A DNA stretch of 64,000 bases from Tranquillimonas alkanivorans (GTDB taxonomy: Bacteria; Pseudomonadota; Alphaproteobacteria; Rhodobacterales; Rhodobacteraceae), in assembly GCF_900115595.1 (NCBI RefSeq), contig NZ_FOXA01000005.1, positions 176,538 to 240,537 of the forward strand, given 5' to 3'. The notes under the pieces are model-generated. The model saw only the letters and a program-made list of their open reading frames with translations. It searched no databases and was not told the origin of the DNA. Positions 46,936 to 55,210 of this stretch are shown here, one piece after another. A program made the position numbers and the translations under genes. Each line of letters opens with the position of its first letter. Within the stretch, counting starts at the first letter, position 1.

Positions 46936-47667
46936 GTGAGGGACTGGCACGGGAAAAGGTACTGGATCGTCGGCGCGTCCGAGGGATTGGGCCGGGCCCT
47001 GGCATTGCAACTCAGCCGCGCCGGCGTCGAGCTGGTGCTGAGCGCACGGAACGAGGATCGCCTGGCCAAGCTGGCCGGGGCGCTGCCCGGTCGCGCCAGC
47101 GTCGTGCCGCTGGACGTCCGAAAGCCGGAGAGCGTCGCGACGGCGGCGGACCGGGTCGGGGAGATCGACGGCCTGGTCTACATGGCCGGAGTCTACTGGC
47201 CGCAGCGGGCGCGGGAGTGGGACGCGGAAAAGGTCGAGGCGATGTGCGACGTCAACTTCACCGGCGCCGCCCGCGTGCTGGGCCGCGTCGTGCCCGAGAT
47301 GGCGCGCCGCGACTACGGGCATGTGGTTCTCGCCGGTTCGCTGGCAGGATACCGGGGGCTGCCGCGCTCGGTCGGGTACGGCTCGTCCAAGGCGGCGGTG
47401 ATGCACCTGGCCGAGAGCCTGCACGCCGAGTTCCGGAATGGCGGCGTCGAGGTGCAACTGGTGAATCCCGGCTTCGTGCGCACGCGGCTGACGGACAAGA
47501 ACGACTTCAACATGCCGTTCCTGATGGAGCCCGACGCCGCCGCGCGGGAGGTGTTCGAGCACATGACCGCCGGCGGCTTTCGCCGTGGCTTCCCGGCCGG
47601 CTTCGCCGCGATGTTCCGCGCGGCACAGTTCCTCCCGGACTGGGCTTATTACCGGCTGTTCTCCTGA
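46936..47667 (+). CDS. Short-chain dehydrogenase/reductase (SDR)
   Basis: A 243-residue classical SDR: cofactor loop IVGASEGLGRALALQLS near residue 10, NAG-region counterpart YMAGVYWP, and the catalytic S, Y and K in LAGSLAGYRGLPRSVGYGSSKAAVMH. PG motif follows (NPGFVRTRLTD). GTG 46936 has a perfectly spaced GGAGG; an ATG at 46894 would add 14 residues and overlaps the DUF1365 end. Third gene of the RpoE-controlled operon; substrate unknown. Confidence 0.85.
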   Translation: MRDWHGKRYWIVGASEGLGRALALQLSRAGVELVLSARNEDRLAKLAGALPGRASVVPLDVRKPESVATAADRVGEIDGLVYMAGVYWPQRAREWDAEKVEAMCDVNFTGAARVLGRVVPEMARRDYGHVVLAGSLAGYRGLPRSVGYGSSKAAVMHLAESLHAEFRNGGVEVQLVNPGFVRTRLTDKNDFNMPFLMEPDAAAREVFEHMTAGGFRRGFPAGFAAMFRAAQFLPDWAYYRLFS

Positions 47668-47671
47668 CGCT

Positions 47672-48718
47672 TCAGAGGTCCGTGATCGCCGCTTCGAACG
47701 CCGTGCGCGCCCGCCCCCACACGCCCGTGTCCAGCCGATGCAACGTGCGCAGGCTGGGCAGAAGTTGCGCCGCGTAATCCTCCGACGCCTGCGCGGGCAG
47801 CATCGAGGGCAGGTTGTCGATCGCCGTGACGTCGAGCGGCGGGTTTCCGTGGGCGCGGATGGCAGGTTTCTCCCAACTGGTCGTGCGGTCGTAGACCTTG
47901 ATCGGAGAAAAGTCCGAGGTCGGATCGCACGCGATATCACCGATCACGCTCAGCCGGCGCGGCGCGGTGGCGGCCGCGGTCGGCACGAAGACCGGGCAGC
48001 CCGGCTGCGCCAGAATGCAATTGAGGAAGATGTCGTGCTCGAGGATCTGCGGAAACGGTCCGCCTTGTACTGTCTCGGCCATGTCCCACCTTGTCAGGGG
48101 CACGTCCATCGCCGCGCACAGGTCGCTCGCGCCCCGGCCGACGCGCCCGAGCGCGCCGATGACGATTGCCGTCGGACGTTCGTCCGGCAGCTCCGCCCGC
48201 AACTCCTCAAGCAGCTGATCGGGGCTGTCGTAGACACCGACCGGCCCGCACATCTCGGCCCGCGTCTGCGCCGCCCAGCACTTGAGCGCCACGGCCGCCC
48301 CGGCATAGCCTGCCCAGTAGCCGAAGGCGGCGACGCGGCGGCCATTCTCGTCCACCAGGTACTCGAGGTCATAGAGCGCGCCGCCCCCCGCGCGGAACCG
48401 CTTCAGCAGCTCGCGCCCCGCAGGTTGCCCCTTGAAGGCGTGCCCGAACATGATGTGCCTGTGGCGCAGGGGCGTACTGCCGTCGGGCAGCTCTTTCAGG
48501 CCGAAAACGATGGCGTCGGCGGGTGCGTCGGGCCAGCTTCCCTCGGGCGCGATCTCAACCCCCGCGTCGCGGTAGCCGTCAATCCCGATGGCACGGTGGG
48601 CGCTTCTCTCGACCGTGACGCGGACGCCTTGATCGACCAGCGCCTTCACGCCGTCGGGCGTGATCCCCACGCGCTGTTCGTTCGCGCGCTGTTCGGCGCG
48701 GACCCAGAGATGTGTCAT
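47672..48718 (-). CDS. Saccharopine dehydrogenase (NAD+, L-lysine-forming) type
   Basis: A 348-residue protein of the Lys1 group within the alanine dehydrogenase-like superfamily: HLWVRAEQRANEQRVGITPDGVKALV at the N-terminus (substrate residues), FGLKELPDG, HAFKGQ, DLEYLVDENGRRVAAFGYWAG, and the coenzyme domain with IVIGALGRVGRGA. Lys1 makes lysine from saccharopine in fungi; bacterial members are poorly studied, so the reaction is inferred. ATG 48718 with AAAGGGAG ribosome site. It is convergent with the SDR gene and divergent from the formate dehydrogenase gene. Confidence 0.85.
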   Translation of the reverse strand: MTHLWVRAEQRANEQRVGITPDGVKALVDQGVRVTVERSAHRAIGIDGYRDAGVEIAPEGSWPDAPADAIVFGLKELPDGSTPLRHRHIMFGHAFKGQPAGRELLKRFRAGGGALYDLEYLVDENGRRVAAFGYWAGYAGAAVALKCWAAQTRAEMCGPVGVYDSPDQLLEELRAELPDERPTAIVIGALGRVGRGASDLCAAMDVPLTRWDMAETVQGGPFPQILEHDIFLNCILAQPGCPVFVPTAAATAPRRLSVIGDIACDPTSDFSPIKVYDRTTSWEKPAIRAHGNPPLDVTAIDNLPSMLPAQASEDYAAQLLPSLRTLHRLDTGVWGRARTAFEAAITDL

Positions 48719-48761
48719 CGGCGACTCCCTTTTTAACGTTTGGGTAGGCCAGTGTCCCAGC

Positions 48762-48800
48762 GGCGACAACGTGCAATGTCGCCCCGGCGCCGCACCCTGT
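48762..48800. promoter_or_regulatory. Operator-like dyad between saccharopine and formate dehydrogenase genes
   Basis: GGCGACA-N8-TGTCGCC (48762-48783) is a perfect 7-base-arm dyad midway between two divergent genes, and a further TGTCGCC half-site follows at 48794-48800. It is a candidate binding site for a regulator of one or both genes. Confidence 0.45.
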
Positions 48801-48866
48801 CGCCCGGGGGCCGCTGGACCCCGACCGACCGTGCTTTATGCTGAGGGTCGAGCAGGGAGGCACGCC

Positions 48867-51644
48867 ATGTCCGATACCATCCGTTTCACGCTGGACGACC
48901 GCGAGGTCGAGGCCCGCGCGGGCGAGACGATCTGGCAGGTCGCCAAGCGCGAGGGCACCCTGATCCCGCACCTCTGCCACAAGGACGCGCCGGGCTACCG
49001 CCCCGACGGCAATTGCCGCGCCTGCATGGTGGCCATCGAGGGCGAGCGCGTGCTTGCCGCCTCGTGCATCCGAGAGCCGAGCGAGGGAATGGTCGTCTCG
49101 TCCCAGGGTGCGCGCGAGACTCGGGCGCGCAAGGCGGTGTTGGAGATGCTGCTGGCCGACCAGCCCGAGCGCGACGCGGCGCATGACCGCTCGGCCCATA
49201 TTTGGCAGATGGCCGAGATGCAGGGCGTGACCGAAAGCCGGTATCCAACGCTGGACTCCGACCGCATCCCGCTGCTCGACGACAGCCACGTGGCGATGCG
49301 CGTGAACCTCGACGCCTGCATCCAGTGCAACCTCTGCGTCCGCGCCTGCCGCGAGGTGCAGGTGAACGACGTGATCGGCATGGCCGACCGGGGGCACGAC
49401 GCCTATCCTGTGTTCGACTTCGACGACCCGATGGGCGAATCGACCTGCGTGGCCTGCGGGGAATGCGTGCAGGCCTGCCCCACCGGCGCACTGATGGAGG
49501 CCAGCGTCGTGGACGAGGCGCAGGTCGGTGACAGCGCCGATTACGACAGCGAGGTCGACAGCGTTTGCCCCTTCTGCGGCGTCGGCTGCCAGGTTTCGCT
49601 GAAGGTGAAGGACGGCCGCATCAAGTACGTCGACGGCATCGACGGGCCGGCGAACGAGGGGCGGCTGTGCGTGAAGGGCCGCTTCGGCTTCGATTATATC
49701 CACCACCCGCATCGCGTCACCAAGCCCATGATCCGCCGCGACGACGCGCCGGCCAAGGGGCTCAACGTGGACCCGGCGAACCCTTGGACCCACTTCCGCG
49801 AAGCGACGTGGGACGAGGCGCTGGATGCCGCCGCGAGTGGCCTCGGTAGGCTGCGTGACCAGCATGGCGGCAAGGCCGTGGCGGGCTTCGGCAGCGCCAA
49901 GTGCACGAACGAGGAAGCGTACCTTTTCCAGAAGCTCATCCGGCAGGGCTTCGGTCACAACAACGTCGACCACTGCACGCGGCTCTGCCACGCCTCCTCG
50001 GTCGCCGCTCTGATGGAGAACGTCGGGAGCGGCGCCGTCACCGCGACCTTCAACCAGATCGAGAACGCCGACGTCGCCATCGTCATCGGCGCGAACCCGG
50101 TCGAGAACCACCCCGTCGCCGCCACCTATTTCAAGCAGTTCGCCAAGCGCGGTGGCAAATTGATCGTCATGGACCCGCGCGGCGTGGGCCTGCGGCGCTT
50201 CGCGACGCACATGCTCCAGTTCCGGCCCGGTGCCGACGTGGCGCTGCTGAACTCGATCATGCACGTGATCGTGGAAGAGGGTCTCTACGACCAGCAGTAC
50301 ATCGACGCCTATACCGAGAATTGGGAGGCCGAGAAGGCGCACCTGTCGGGCTTCGCGCCCGAGGAGATGGAAGCGCTCACCGGCATCCCGGCAACGACGG
50401 TGCGCGAGGTCGCCCGCGCCTTCGCCACCGCCAAGGCAGGGATGATCTTCTGGGGCATGGGGATCTCGCAGCATATCCATGGCACCGACAACTCGCGCTG
50501 CCTGATCTCGCTCGCGCTGATGTGCGGACACGTGGGGCGGCCGGGCACCGGGCTGCACCCGCTGCGGGGGCAGAACAACGTGCAGGGCGCGTCGGACGCA
50601 GGGCTGATCCCGATGTTCCTGCCGGATTACCAGCCGGTGACCGACGACGGCGTGCGCTCGGCGTTTTCCGAGATCTGGAACTCTGGCGACTTCTCGTCCC
50701 AGAAGGGGCTGACGGTCACCGAGATCATGGATGCTGTGCACGACGGGCAGATTCGCGGGATGTACATCCTGGGCGAGAACCCGGCGATGTCGGACCCGGA
50801 CGTGGACCACGCCCGCGATGCGCTGGCGAAGCTCGAGCACCTCGTCGTGCAGGACATCTTCGTGACCGAGACGGCGAACTACGCCGACGTGATCCTGCCC
50901 GCCTCGGCCTTCGCCGAGAAGACGGGGACGGTGACCAACACCAACCGGCAGGTCCAGATGGGCCGCCCCGCCGTTTCCCCTCCGGGTGAGGCGCGCGAGG
51001 ATTGGTGGATCACGGTGGAGCTGGCAAAGCGGCTGGGCCTGCCGTGGGACTACAAGCACCCGAGCGAGGTTTTCGCCGAGATGAAGCGCGGCATGCACTC
51101 CTTCGACAACATCACGTGGGAGCGGCTGGAGACGCAGAACGCCGTCACCTACCCGTCGCTGTCGCCCGAGGATCCGGGGCAGGCCATCGTCTTCGGCGAC
51201 GGCTTCCCCCGCGCCGAGGGCCGCGCCCGGTTCGCCCCGGCCAGCGTCATCCCGCCTGACGAGACGCCGGATCCGGACTACCCGATGATCCTCACCACCG
51301 GGCGTCAGCTTGAGCACTGGCACACGGGGTCGATGACCCGCCGGTCGCGCGTTCTGGACGCGGTGGAGCCCGAGGCGAACTGCTCGCTCCACCCGCGCAC
51401 GCTGCGCCGACTGGGCGTTACGCCTGGCGGCATGGTCCGGCTGAGCACCCGCCGGGGGTCGATCCGCCTCATGGCGCGTGCCGACCGGGCGGTGGCCGAG
51501 GACATGGTGTTCCTGCCTTTCGCCTACGTTGAGGCCGCGGCCAACATCCTGACCAACCCCGCGCTGGACCCCTACGGCAAGATCCCGGAATTCAAGTTCT
51601 CGGCCGTCCGGGTCGAGGCGGTGGAGGATATCGCGGCGGAGTAG
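48867..51644 (+). CDS. Molybdenum formate dehydrogenase alpha subunit (FdsA/FdhF-like, Cys form)
   Basis: A 925-residue protein with, in order, a 2Fe-2S ferredoxin-like domain (HLCHKD...GNCRACMV...ASC), a His-Cys cluster region, two 4Fe-4S motifs (CIQCNLCVRAC and CVACGECVQACP, about residues 152-215), a 4Fe-4S bis-MGD domain (CPFCGVGCQ near residue 235), and the C-terminal MGD-binding domain. The catalytic selenocysteine position is Cys in VDHCTRLCHASS. This is the NuoG-like layout of FdsA, but no fdsB or fdsG is near, so its electron acceptor is unknown. AGGGAGG precedes ATG 48867. The operon continues with a small unknown gene. Confidence 0.93.
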   Translation: MSDTIRFTLDDREVEARAGETIWQVAKREGTLIPHLCHKDAPGYRPDGNCRACMVAIEGERVLAASCIREPSEGMVVSSQGARETRARKAVLEMLLADQPERDAAHDRSAHIWQMAEMQGVTESRYPTLDSDRIPLLDDSHVAMRVNLDACIQCNLCVRACREVQVNDVIGMADRGHDAYPVFDFDDPMGESTCVACGECVQACPTGALMEASVVDEAQVGDSADYDSEVDSVCPFCGVGCQVSLKVKDGRIKYVDGIDGPANEGRLCVKGRFGFDYIHHPHRVTKPMIRRDDAPAKGLNVDPANPWTHFREATWDEALDAAASGLGRLRDQHGGKAVAGFGSAKCTNEEAYLFQKLIRQGFGHNNVDHCTRLCHASSVAALMENVGSGAVTATFNQIENADVAIVIGANPVENHPVAATYFKQFAKRGGKLIVMDPRGVGLRRFATHMLQFRPGADVALLNSIMHVIVEEGLYDQQYIDAYTENWEAEKAHLSGFAPEEMEALTGIPATTVREVARAFATAKAGMIFWGMGISQHIHGTDNSRCLISLALMCGHVGRPGTGLHPLRGQNNVQGASDAGLIPMFLPDYQPVTDDGVRSAFSEIWNSGDFSSQKGLTVTEIMDAVHDGQIRGMYILGENPAMSDPDVDHARDALAKLEHLVVQDIFVTETANYADVILPASAFAEKTGTVTNTNRQVQMGRPAVSPPGEAREDWWITVELAKRLGLPWDYKHPSEVFAEMKRGMHSFDNITWERLETQNAVTYPSLSPEDPGQAIVFGDGFPRAEGRARFAPASVIPPDETPDPDYPMILTTGRQLEHWHTGSMTRRSRVLDAVEPEANCSLHPRTLRRLGVTPGGMVRLSTRRGSIRLMARADRAVAEDMVFLPFAYVEAAANILTNPALDPYGKIPEFKFSAVRVEAVEDIAAE

Positions 51645-51702
51645 TCGGACCCGGCGGCCGCCCGAGGTCGTTGCCCATGCGAGAGAGCAAGGAGGCAGAC
51701 CC

Positions 51703-52068
51703 ATGGCCGACAACACCTGGACCAAGAAGACGCTCGCCGACATCCTAGGCGAGGATCGCGGGATTCCGGACTACATGGCCGACCACGTGGCGAAGTTCAC
51801 GCAGGAGGACCTGGACGAGCTTCTGCGCGACGAGCGGGAGGCGGCGCTGTCCGCCTTCGCCCGCGTCGCCCGGCAAAGCCGTGACGCGCGCGGCGCCGAG
51901 TTGGGCGAGGGCGGGGATCGCCCGGCTTATGTCGAGGCCGACATCGAGTGGGGGCTGAGAGCAGCGCGCGCCGCGCTGGAATCCGTGCCGGCGGCGAAAC
52001 GGTCGGAGAAGGCGAACGACCTTCTGGCCGACTGCGCATGCCCCTCGGCGACCGGCCCGAACGTCTAA
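51703..52068 (+). CDS. Unknown protein downstream of formate dehydrogenase
   Basis: A 121-residue soluble protein (TWTKKTLADILGEDRGIPDYMADHVAKFTQEDLDELL...) with a helical, charged sequence and a C-terminal LLADCACPSA with two cysteines. It has a strong AAGGAGG ribosome site and starts 58 bases after the formate dehydrogenase gene on the same strand. It is not FdsD or DUF1641, the small proteins usually next to such enzymes. A chaperone or electron-transfer partner of the enzyme is possible, but nothing in it proves this. Confidence 0.75.
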   Translation: MADNTWTKKTLADILGEDRGIPDYMADHVAKFTQEDLDELLRDEREAALSAFARVARQSRDARGAELGEGGDRPAYVEADIEWGLRAARAALESVPAAKRSEKANDLLADCACPSATGPNV

Positions 52069-52085
52069 CGGCGTTGTCAAAAGGA

Positions 52086-52160
52086 GCGCCTTCGGCGCAC
52101 GCCCTTCGTTGCGCCGGGCTAAGCCCGGCGCGGTGCCTCCGGCGGGGATATTTCGGGACC
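52086..52160. repeat. Hairpin-array element with GCCTCCGGCGGG motif, copy B
   Basis: Two hairpins (52086-52098, GCGCC-TTC-GGCGC; 52111-52131, 10-bp stem GCGCCGGGCT with one-base centre) are followed by GCCTCCGGCGGGGATATTTC at 52135. This repeats, in the other orientation, the arrangement at 18678-18770. Confidence 0.75.
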
Positions 52161-52238
52161 AGAGATGGGTGCCGCGTGCGGGGAGGGAACCGCGCGGGCG
52201 ACCTTGGGCGTTCTTCCTTGGACGAGCCGGAGGAGGAC

Positions 52239-52883
52239 ATGGCGCAGAAGGACGTGGCCGACGCGGTGATTGAGGCGCAGGGGCGGCTTTTCAACGTGGA
52301 GATGGGCGCGGACATCGCCCGCGACCAGCCGGCGCAGTGGTTTCACTGGCTTGTGGGCGCGATACTGATGTCGTCTCGTATCGGGCACGCGAATGCCGTG
52401 CGCGCAGCGGCGGCGCTCAAGCGCGAGAAGCTGCATACCGTTGAGGGCATCCTCGGCTCCGAGCGAAGCCGGCGGATCAAGGTGCTCAACGAGAACGGCT
52501 ATGCCCGCTATGACACCCAGGGCGCCGATTACATCCACGCAGCCGCGGATCTGGCGAAGGAGCGGTATGACGGCGATCTGCGCCGTCTGCGGGAGGAGGC
52601 CGCCGACCCCCAGGCCATCGCCGACGCGTTGACCGGGTTCAAGGGCATCGGCAAGGTCGGGGCCGAGATCTTCTGCCGTGAGGCGCAAATGGTCTGGACC
52701 GAGCTTCATCCGCAGGCGGGCGGCCCGGCGCTGGACGCGGCTGCCGAGCTGGGACTGCCGAAGGACGCGAAGCGGCTTGCCGGCCTGGCCGGCTCGCCGG
52801 AGCGGATGGCGCGGCTTGTGGCGGCTCTGACGCGGGCTGCGCTGGACGGACCGGCGGAGGAGGTGCGTCGCGTGGCGGGCTAA
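52239..52883 (+). CDS. Endonuclease III-like helix-hairpin-helix protein
   Basis: A 214-residue protein with the helical scaffold of the HhH-GPD superfamily (WFHWLVGAILMSSRIGHANAVRAA) and the helix-hairpin-helix LTGFKGIGKVGAEIFCREAQ near residue 130. The Lys of true endonuclease III (usually in the HGR...C region) and the 4Fe-4S cysteine cluster are not seen, so it may be a glycosylase with altered chemistry or a DNA-binding relative. GGAGGAGG supports ATG 52239. Confidence 0.7.
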   Translation: MAQKDVADAVIEAQGRLFNVEMGADIARDQPAQWFHWLVGAILMSSRIGHANAVRAAAALKREKLHTVEGILGSERSRRIKVLNENGYARYDTQGADYIHAAADLAKERYDGDLRRLREEAADPQAIADALTGFKGIGKVGAEIFCREAQMVWTELHPQAGGPALDAAAELGLPKDAKRLAGLAGSPERMARLVAALTRAALDGPAEEVRRVAG

Positions 52884-53009
52884 GTCCTTGTGGCATTCGA
52901 TAACGGGGGCGCGACATTGCTTTTCTTGGGGCAGGCCGGCCAGCTTGGCCGGAGTAAAAGTGGCATGTGCGGCGCGTGCGCCGCGACGAGGTGACAGATC
53001 GGAGGAAAC

Positions 53010-54644
53010 ATGGATTTTCGGAGATTGCTGGGCAGCGTTGGTCTGGCCGTGGCGCTGGGCCTTCCGGCGAGTGCCGCGGACATCGCGCTGATCGTGGGGA
53101 ACGAGGAGTACGAGGGGCTGCCCGACCTCGACCGCGGCACGCTTCCGCTGACGGGTGCCGCGGCGCTCGAATCGGCGGGCGTCACCGTGCTGACGGGGCG
53201 CGACGCCACGGCAGAGCGCCTGCAAAGGCTTAGCGCGGAGTTCGTGCAGATGGCACCGGCGAGCGACGGCGTCGTGGTGGCCCTGTCCGGCCGGTTCCTT
53301 ACTACCGGCCACGACACCTACTTCCTGCCTGTCGACGGCGGGGACGCGGGGTTGCTGGAGGTGCCGCGGGTCGCGCTGCCGCTGTCGGTGGTGATGGCTG
53401 TGCTCGACCGGGCCGAGGGACCGGCCCTGCTGGCGCTGGCGACCGAGGATGTACGCGGCGCAGCCGACGACCCCTACCTTTCGCCGGGCTTGGGGCCGAT
53501 CGCGCCGCCGGAGGCTGTCACCGTCGTCACCGGCGATCCGCGCGCGGTGGCGCGGCTGCTCGAGAGGCTAGACGACGACGACATTTCGGTCGCGGGGTTG
53601 GTAGACCGGCGCGACGGCCTGACCGCCGTCGGCGAGCCTTCGACCCGCGCGCCTTTCCTGACGGCGGATGACGGGCGCAGCGCCGAGGCGACGCTGTGGG
53701 ATGTGGCGCAGGATCTCGACACGGTGGACGCCTACGAGCTTTACCTCGACCGGTATCCGCGCGGGCGGTACGCCCAAGAGGCGCGCGCGGCCATCGACTT
53801 CATCGAGGGGGCGCCGGAGCGGCGGGCGCAGGAGACCGAGGAGGCGCTGAACCTTACCCGAGACGAGCGGCGCCAAATACAGCGCGATCTCGTGCTTCTG
53901 GGATACAACACGCGCGGGATCGACGGCATCTTCGGGCCGGGCACGCGCGGGGCGATCAGCGACTGGCAGGTGCGCAACGACTTCGAAGGGACATCCTATC
54001 TGACACGGCCCCAGCTTCAGGCGTTGGCGAGCCAGGCCGAGGTGCGGGCCGCCGAGCTCGAGCGCGAGGCCGAGGCGCGTCGACAGGAACAGGAGCGGCA
54101 GGATCGCGCCTTTTGGCAGGCCAGCGGCGCGGACGGCGGAGAGGCCGGGCTGCGGCGTTACCTCGATCGCTTTCCGGACGGGCTTTACGCCGAGCAGGCG
54201 CGGGCGCGGCTTGACACGATCGAGGAGCGCAAGCGCCAGGATGCTGCGGCGGCCGACAGGGCGGCCTGGCTCGACGCGCGCGAGGTCAACACGGCCGAGG
54301 CATACAGGTCGTATCTCACGCAGTTCCCGCAGGGAGCGTTCGTGAACGAGGCGGAAGCGCAGCTTGCCGTTCTGCGGGGCCGGCAGGCGAGAGCGGCCGA
54401 GGACGCGCAGGCGCGGGAGGCCGAGGGCCAGCTTGGGCTGAACATGTTCACCCGCCGTGCGGTGGAGCAACGGCTTCAGGCGCTGGGGCTTGAGCCCGGG
54501 CCCGTGGACGGAGAGTTCACCGACGACACCCGCCGGGCGGTGCGGCGGTACCAGGACCGCGCGGGGCTTCCGGTGTCCGGCTTCCTGAACGAACCGACGG
54601 TGGTGCGGCTTCTGGCCGACAGCATCCGGTCGATTCTCGACTGA
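53010..54644 (+). CDS. Caspase-fold protein without catalytic residues, with two peptidoglycan-binding-like domains
   Basis: A 544-residue exported protein (signal peptide GLAVALGLPASAA). Residues 24-200 follow the bacterial caspase (peptidase C14) pattern ALIVGNEEY...ALSGRF...YFLPVDG, but the catalytic His of the GHG motif is Arg95 in SGRF, and the Cys of DxC is lost in ALLALATEDVRG (about 139-149). Two PG-binding-1-like repeats follow: RRQIQRDLVLLGYNTRGIDGIFGPGTRGAISDWQ (about 290) and RAVEQRLQALGLEPGPVDGEFTDDTRRAVRRYQ (about 485), with a coiled, Glu-rich linker holding Sel1/TPR-like repeats of YLDRFPDGLYAEQAR type. Probably a periplasmic binding or scaffold protein. Confidence 0.78.
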   Translation: MDFRRLLGSVGLAVALGLPASAADIALIVGNEEYEGLPDLDRGTLPLTGAAALESAGVTVLTGRDATAERLQRLSAEFVQMAPASDGVVVALSGRFLTTGHDTYFLPVDGGDAGLLEVPRVALPLSVVMAVLDRAEGPALLALATEDVRGAADDPYLSPGLGPIAPPEAVTVVTGDPRAVARLLERLDDDDISVAGLVDRRDGLTAVGEPSTRAPFLTADDGRSAEATLWDVAQDLDTVDAYELYLDRYPRGRYAQEARAAIDFIEGAPERRAQETEEALNLTRDERRQIQRDLVLLGYNTRGIDGIFGPGTRGAISDWQVRNDFEGTSYLTRPQLQALASQAEVRAAELEREAEARRQEQERQDRAFWQASGADGGEAGLRRYLDRFPDGLYAEQARARLDTIEERKRQDAAAADRAAWLDAREVNTAEAYRSYLTQFPQGAFVNEAEAQLAVLRGRQARAAEDAQAREAEGQLGLNMFTRRAVEQRLQALGLEPGPVDGEFTDDTRRAVRRYQDRAGLPVSGFLNEPTVVRLLADSIRSILD

Positions 54645-54730
54645 CTCGGACTCTTGGTGGCGGGGCGGGGAGCTGCCCCGTCGCGACTTACGTCCGCGCC
54701 GGGCAGCCGGTCAGGGACGCGAACAAAAGA

Positions 54731-54765
54731 AAAGGGCCGCCCGAAACGATCGGGCGGCCCTTTTT
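54731..54765. terminator. Bidirectional terminator between the caspase-fold gene and rpmJ
   Basis: A 13-bp stem (AAAGGGCCGCCCG at 54731-54743, loop AAACGAT, complement to 54763) ends in five T residues on the plus strand and A residues on the other side. It lies between convergent genes. Confidence 0.9.
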
Positions 54766-54785
54766 CGCTTTACTGAAGCGGTATC

Positions 54786-54911
54786 TCAGCCTTGGCGGGC
54801 CTTGAACTTGCGCTGCGTCTTGTTGATGACGTAGACGCGGCCCTTGCGCCGCACCACGCGGCAATCGCGGTGGCGGTTCTTCAGCGAGCGGAGCGAGTTG
54901 CGGACTTTCAT
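54786..54911 (-). CDS. rpmJ: Ribosomal protein L36, zinc-free form
   Basis: The 41-residue product [33 protein letters not shown]... is L36 of the C-minus type: it keeps only one Cys in place of the zinc-binding CCCH set, so it does not bind zinc. It is a component of the large ribosomal subunit. The gene lies between a terminator and tRNA-Val on the same strand. Confidence 0.95.
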   Translation of the reverse strand: MKVRNSLRSLKNRHRDCRVVRRKGRVYVINKTQRKFKARQG

Positions 54912-54985
54912 GCGTCCTCTCCTCATGTCGCGGCGCTGATCGCGCCTTTGTGGTTGCCCCGTGACCGGAATATCCGGCCGGTTGA

Positions 54986-55060
<75 letters not shown>

Positions 55061-55210
55061 TGTGAACCCGGTTGCCCGAGCCCGTTAACGAACAAGACGC
55101 GGAGCTTTCCGCGCCAGTCCGCGGTCCTATAAAAGGAGTCGGCGGGGGGTTCAAGGGCTTTTGGCGCTCTATTCTTTCAGCCTATAGTCCGCCCTGCAGG
55201 AGGAGCGCGC

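Noticed and set aside
48579..51743. 1054-residue open frame antisense to formate dehydrogenase
   Set aside because: His/Arg/Val-rich shadow of a real gene on the other strand; no recognisable motif.
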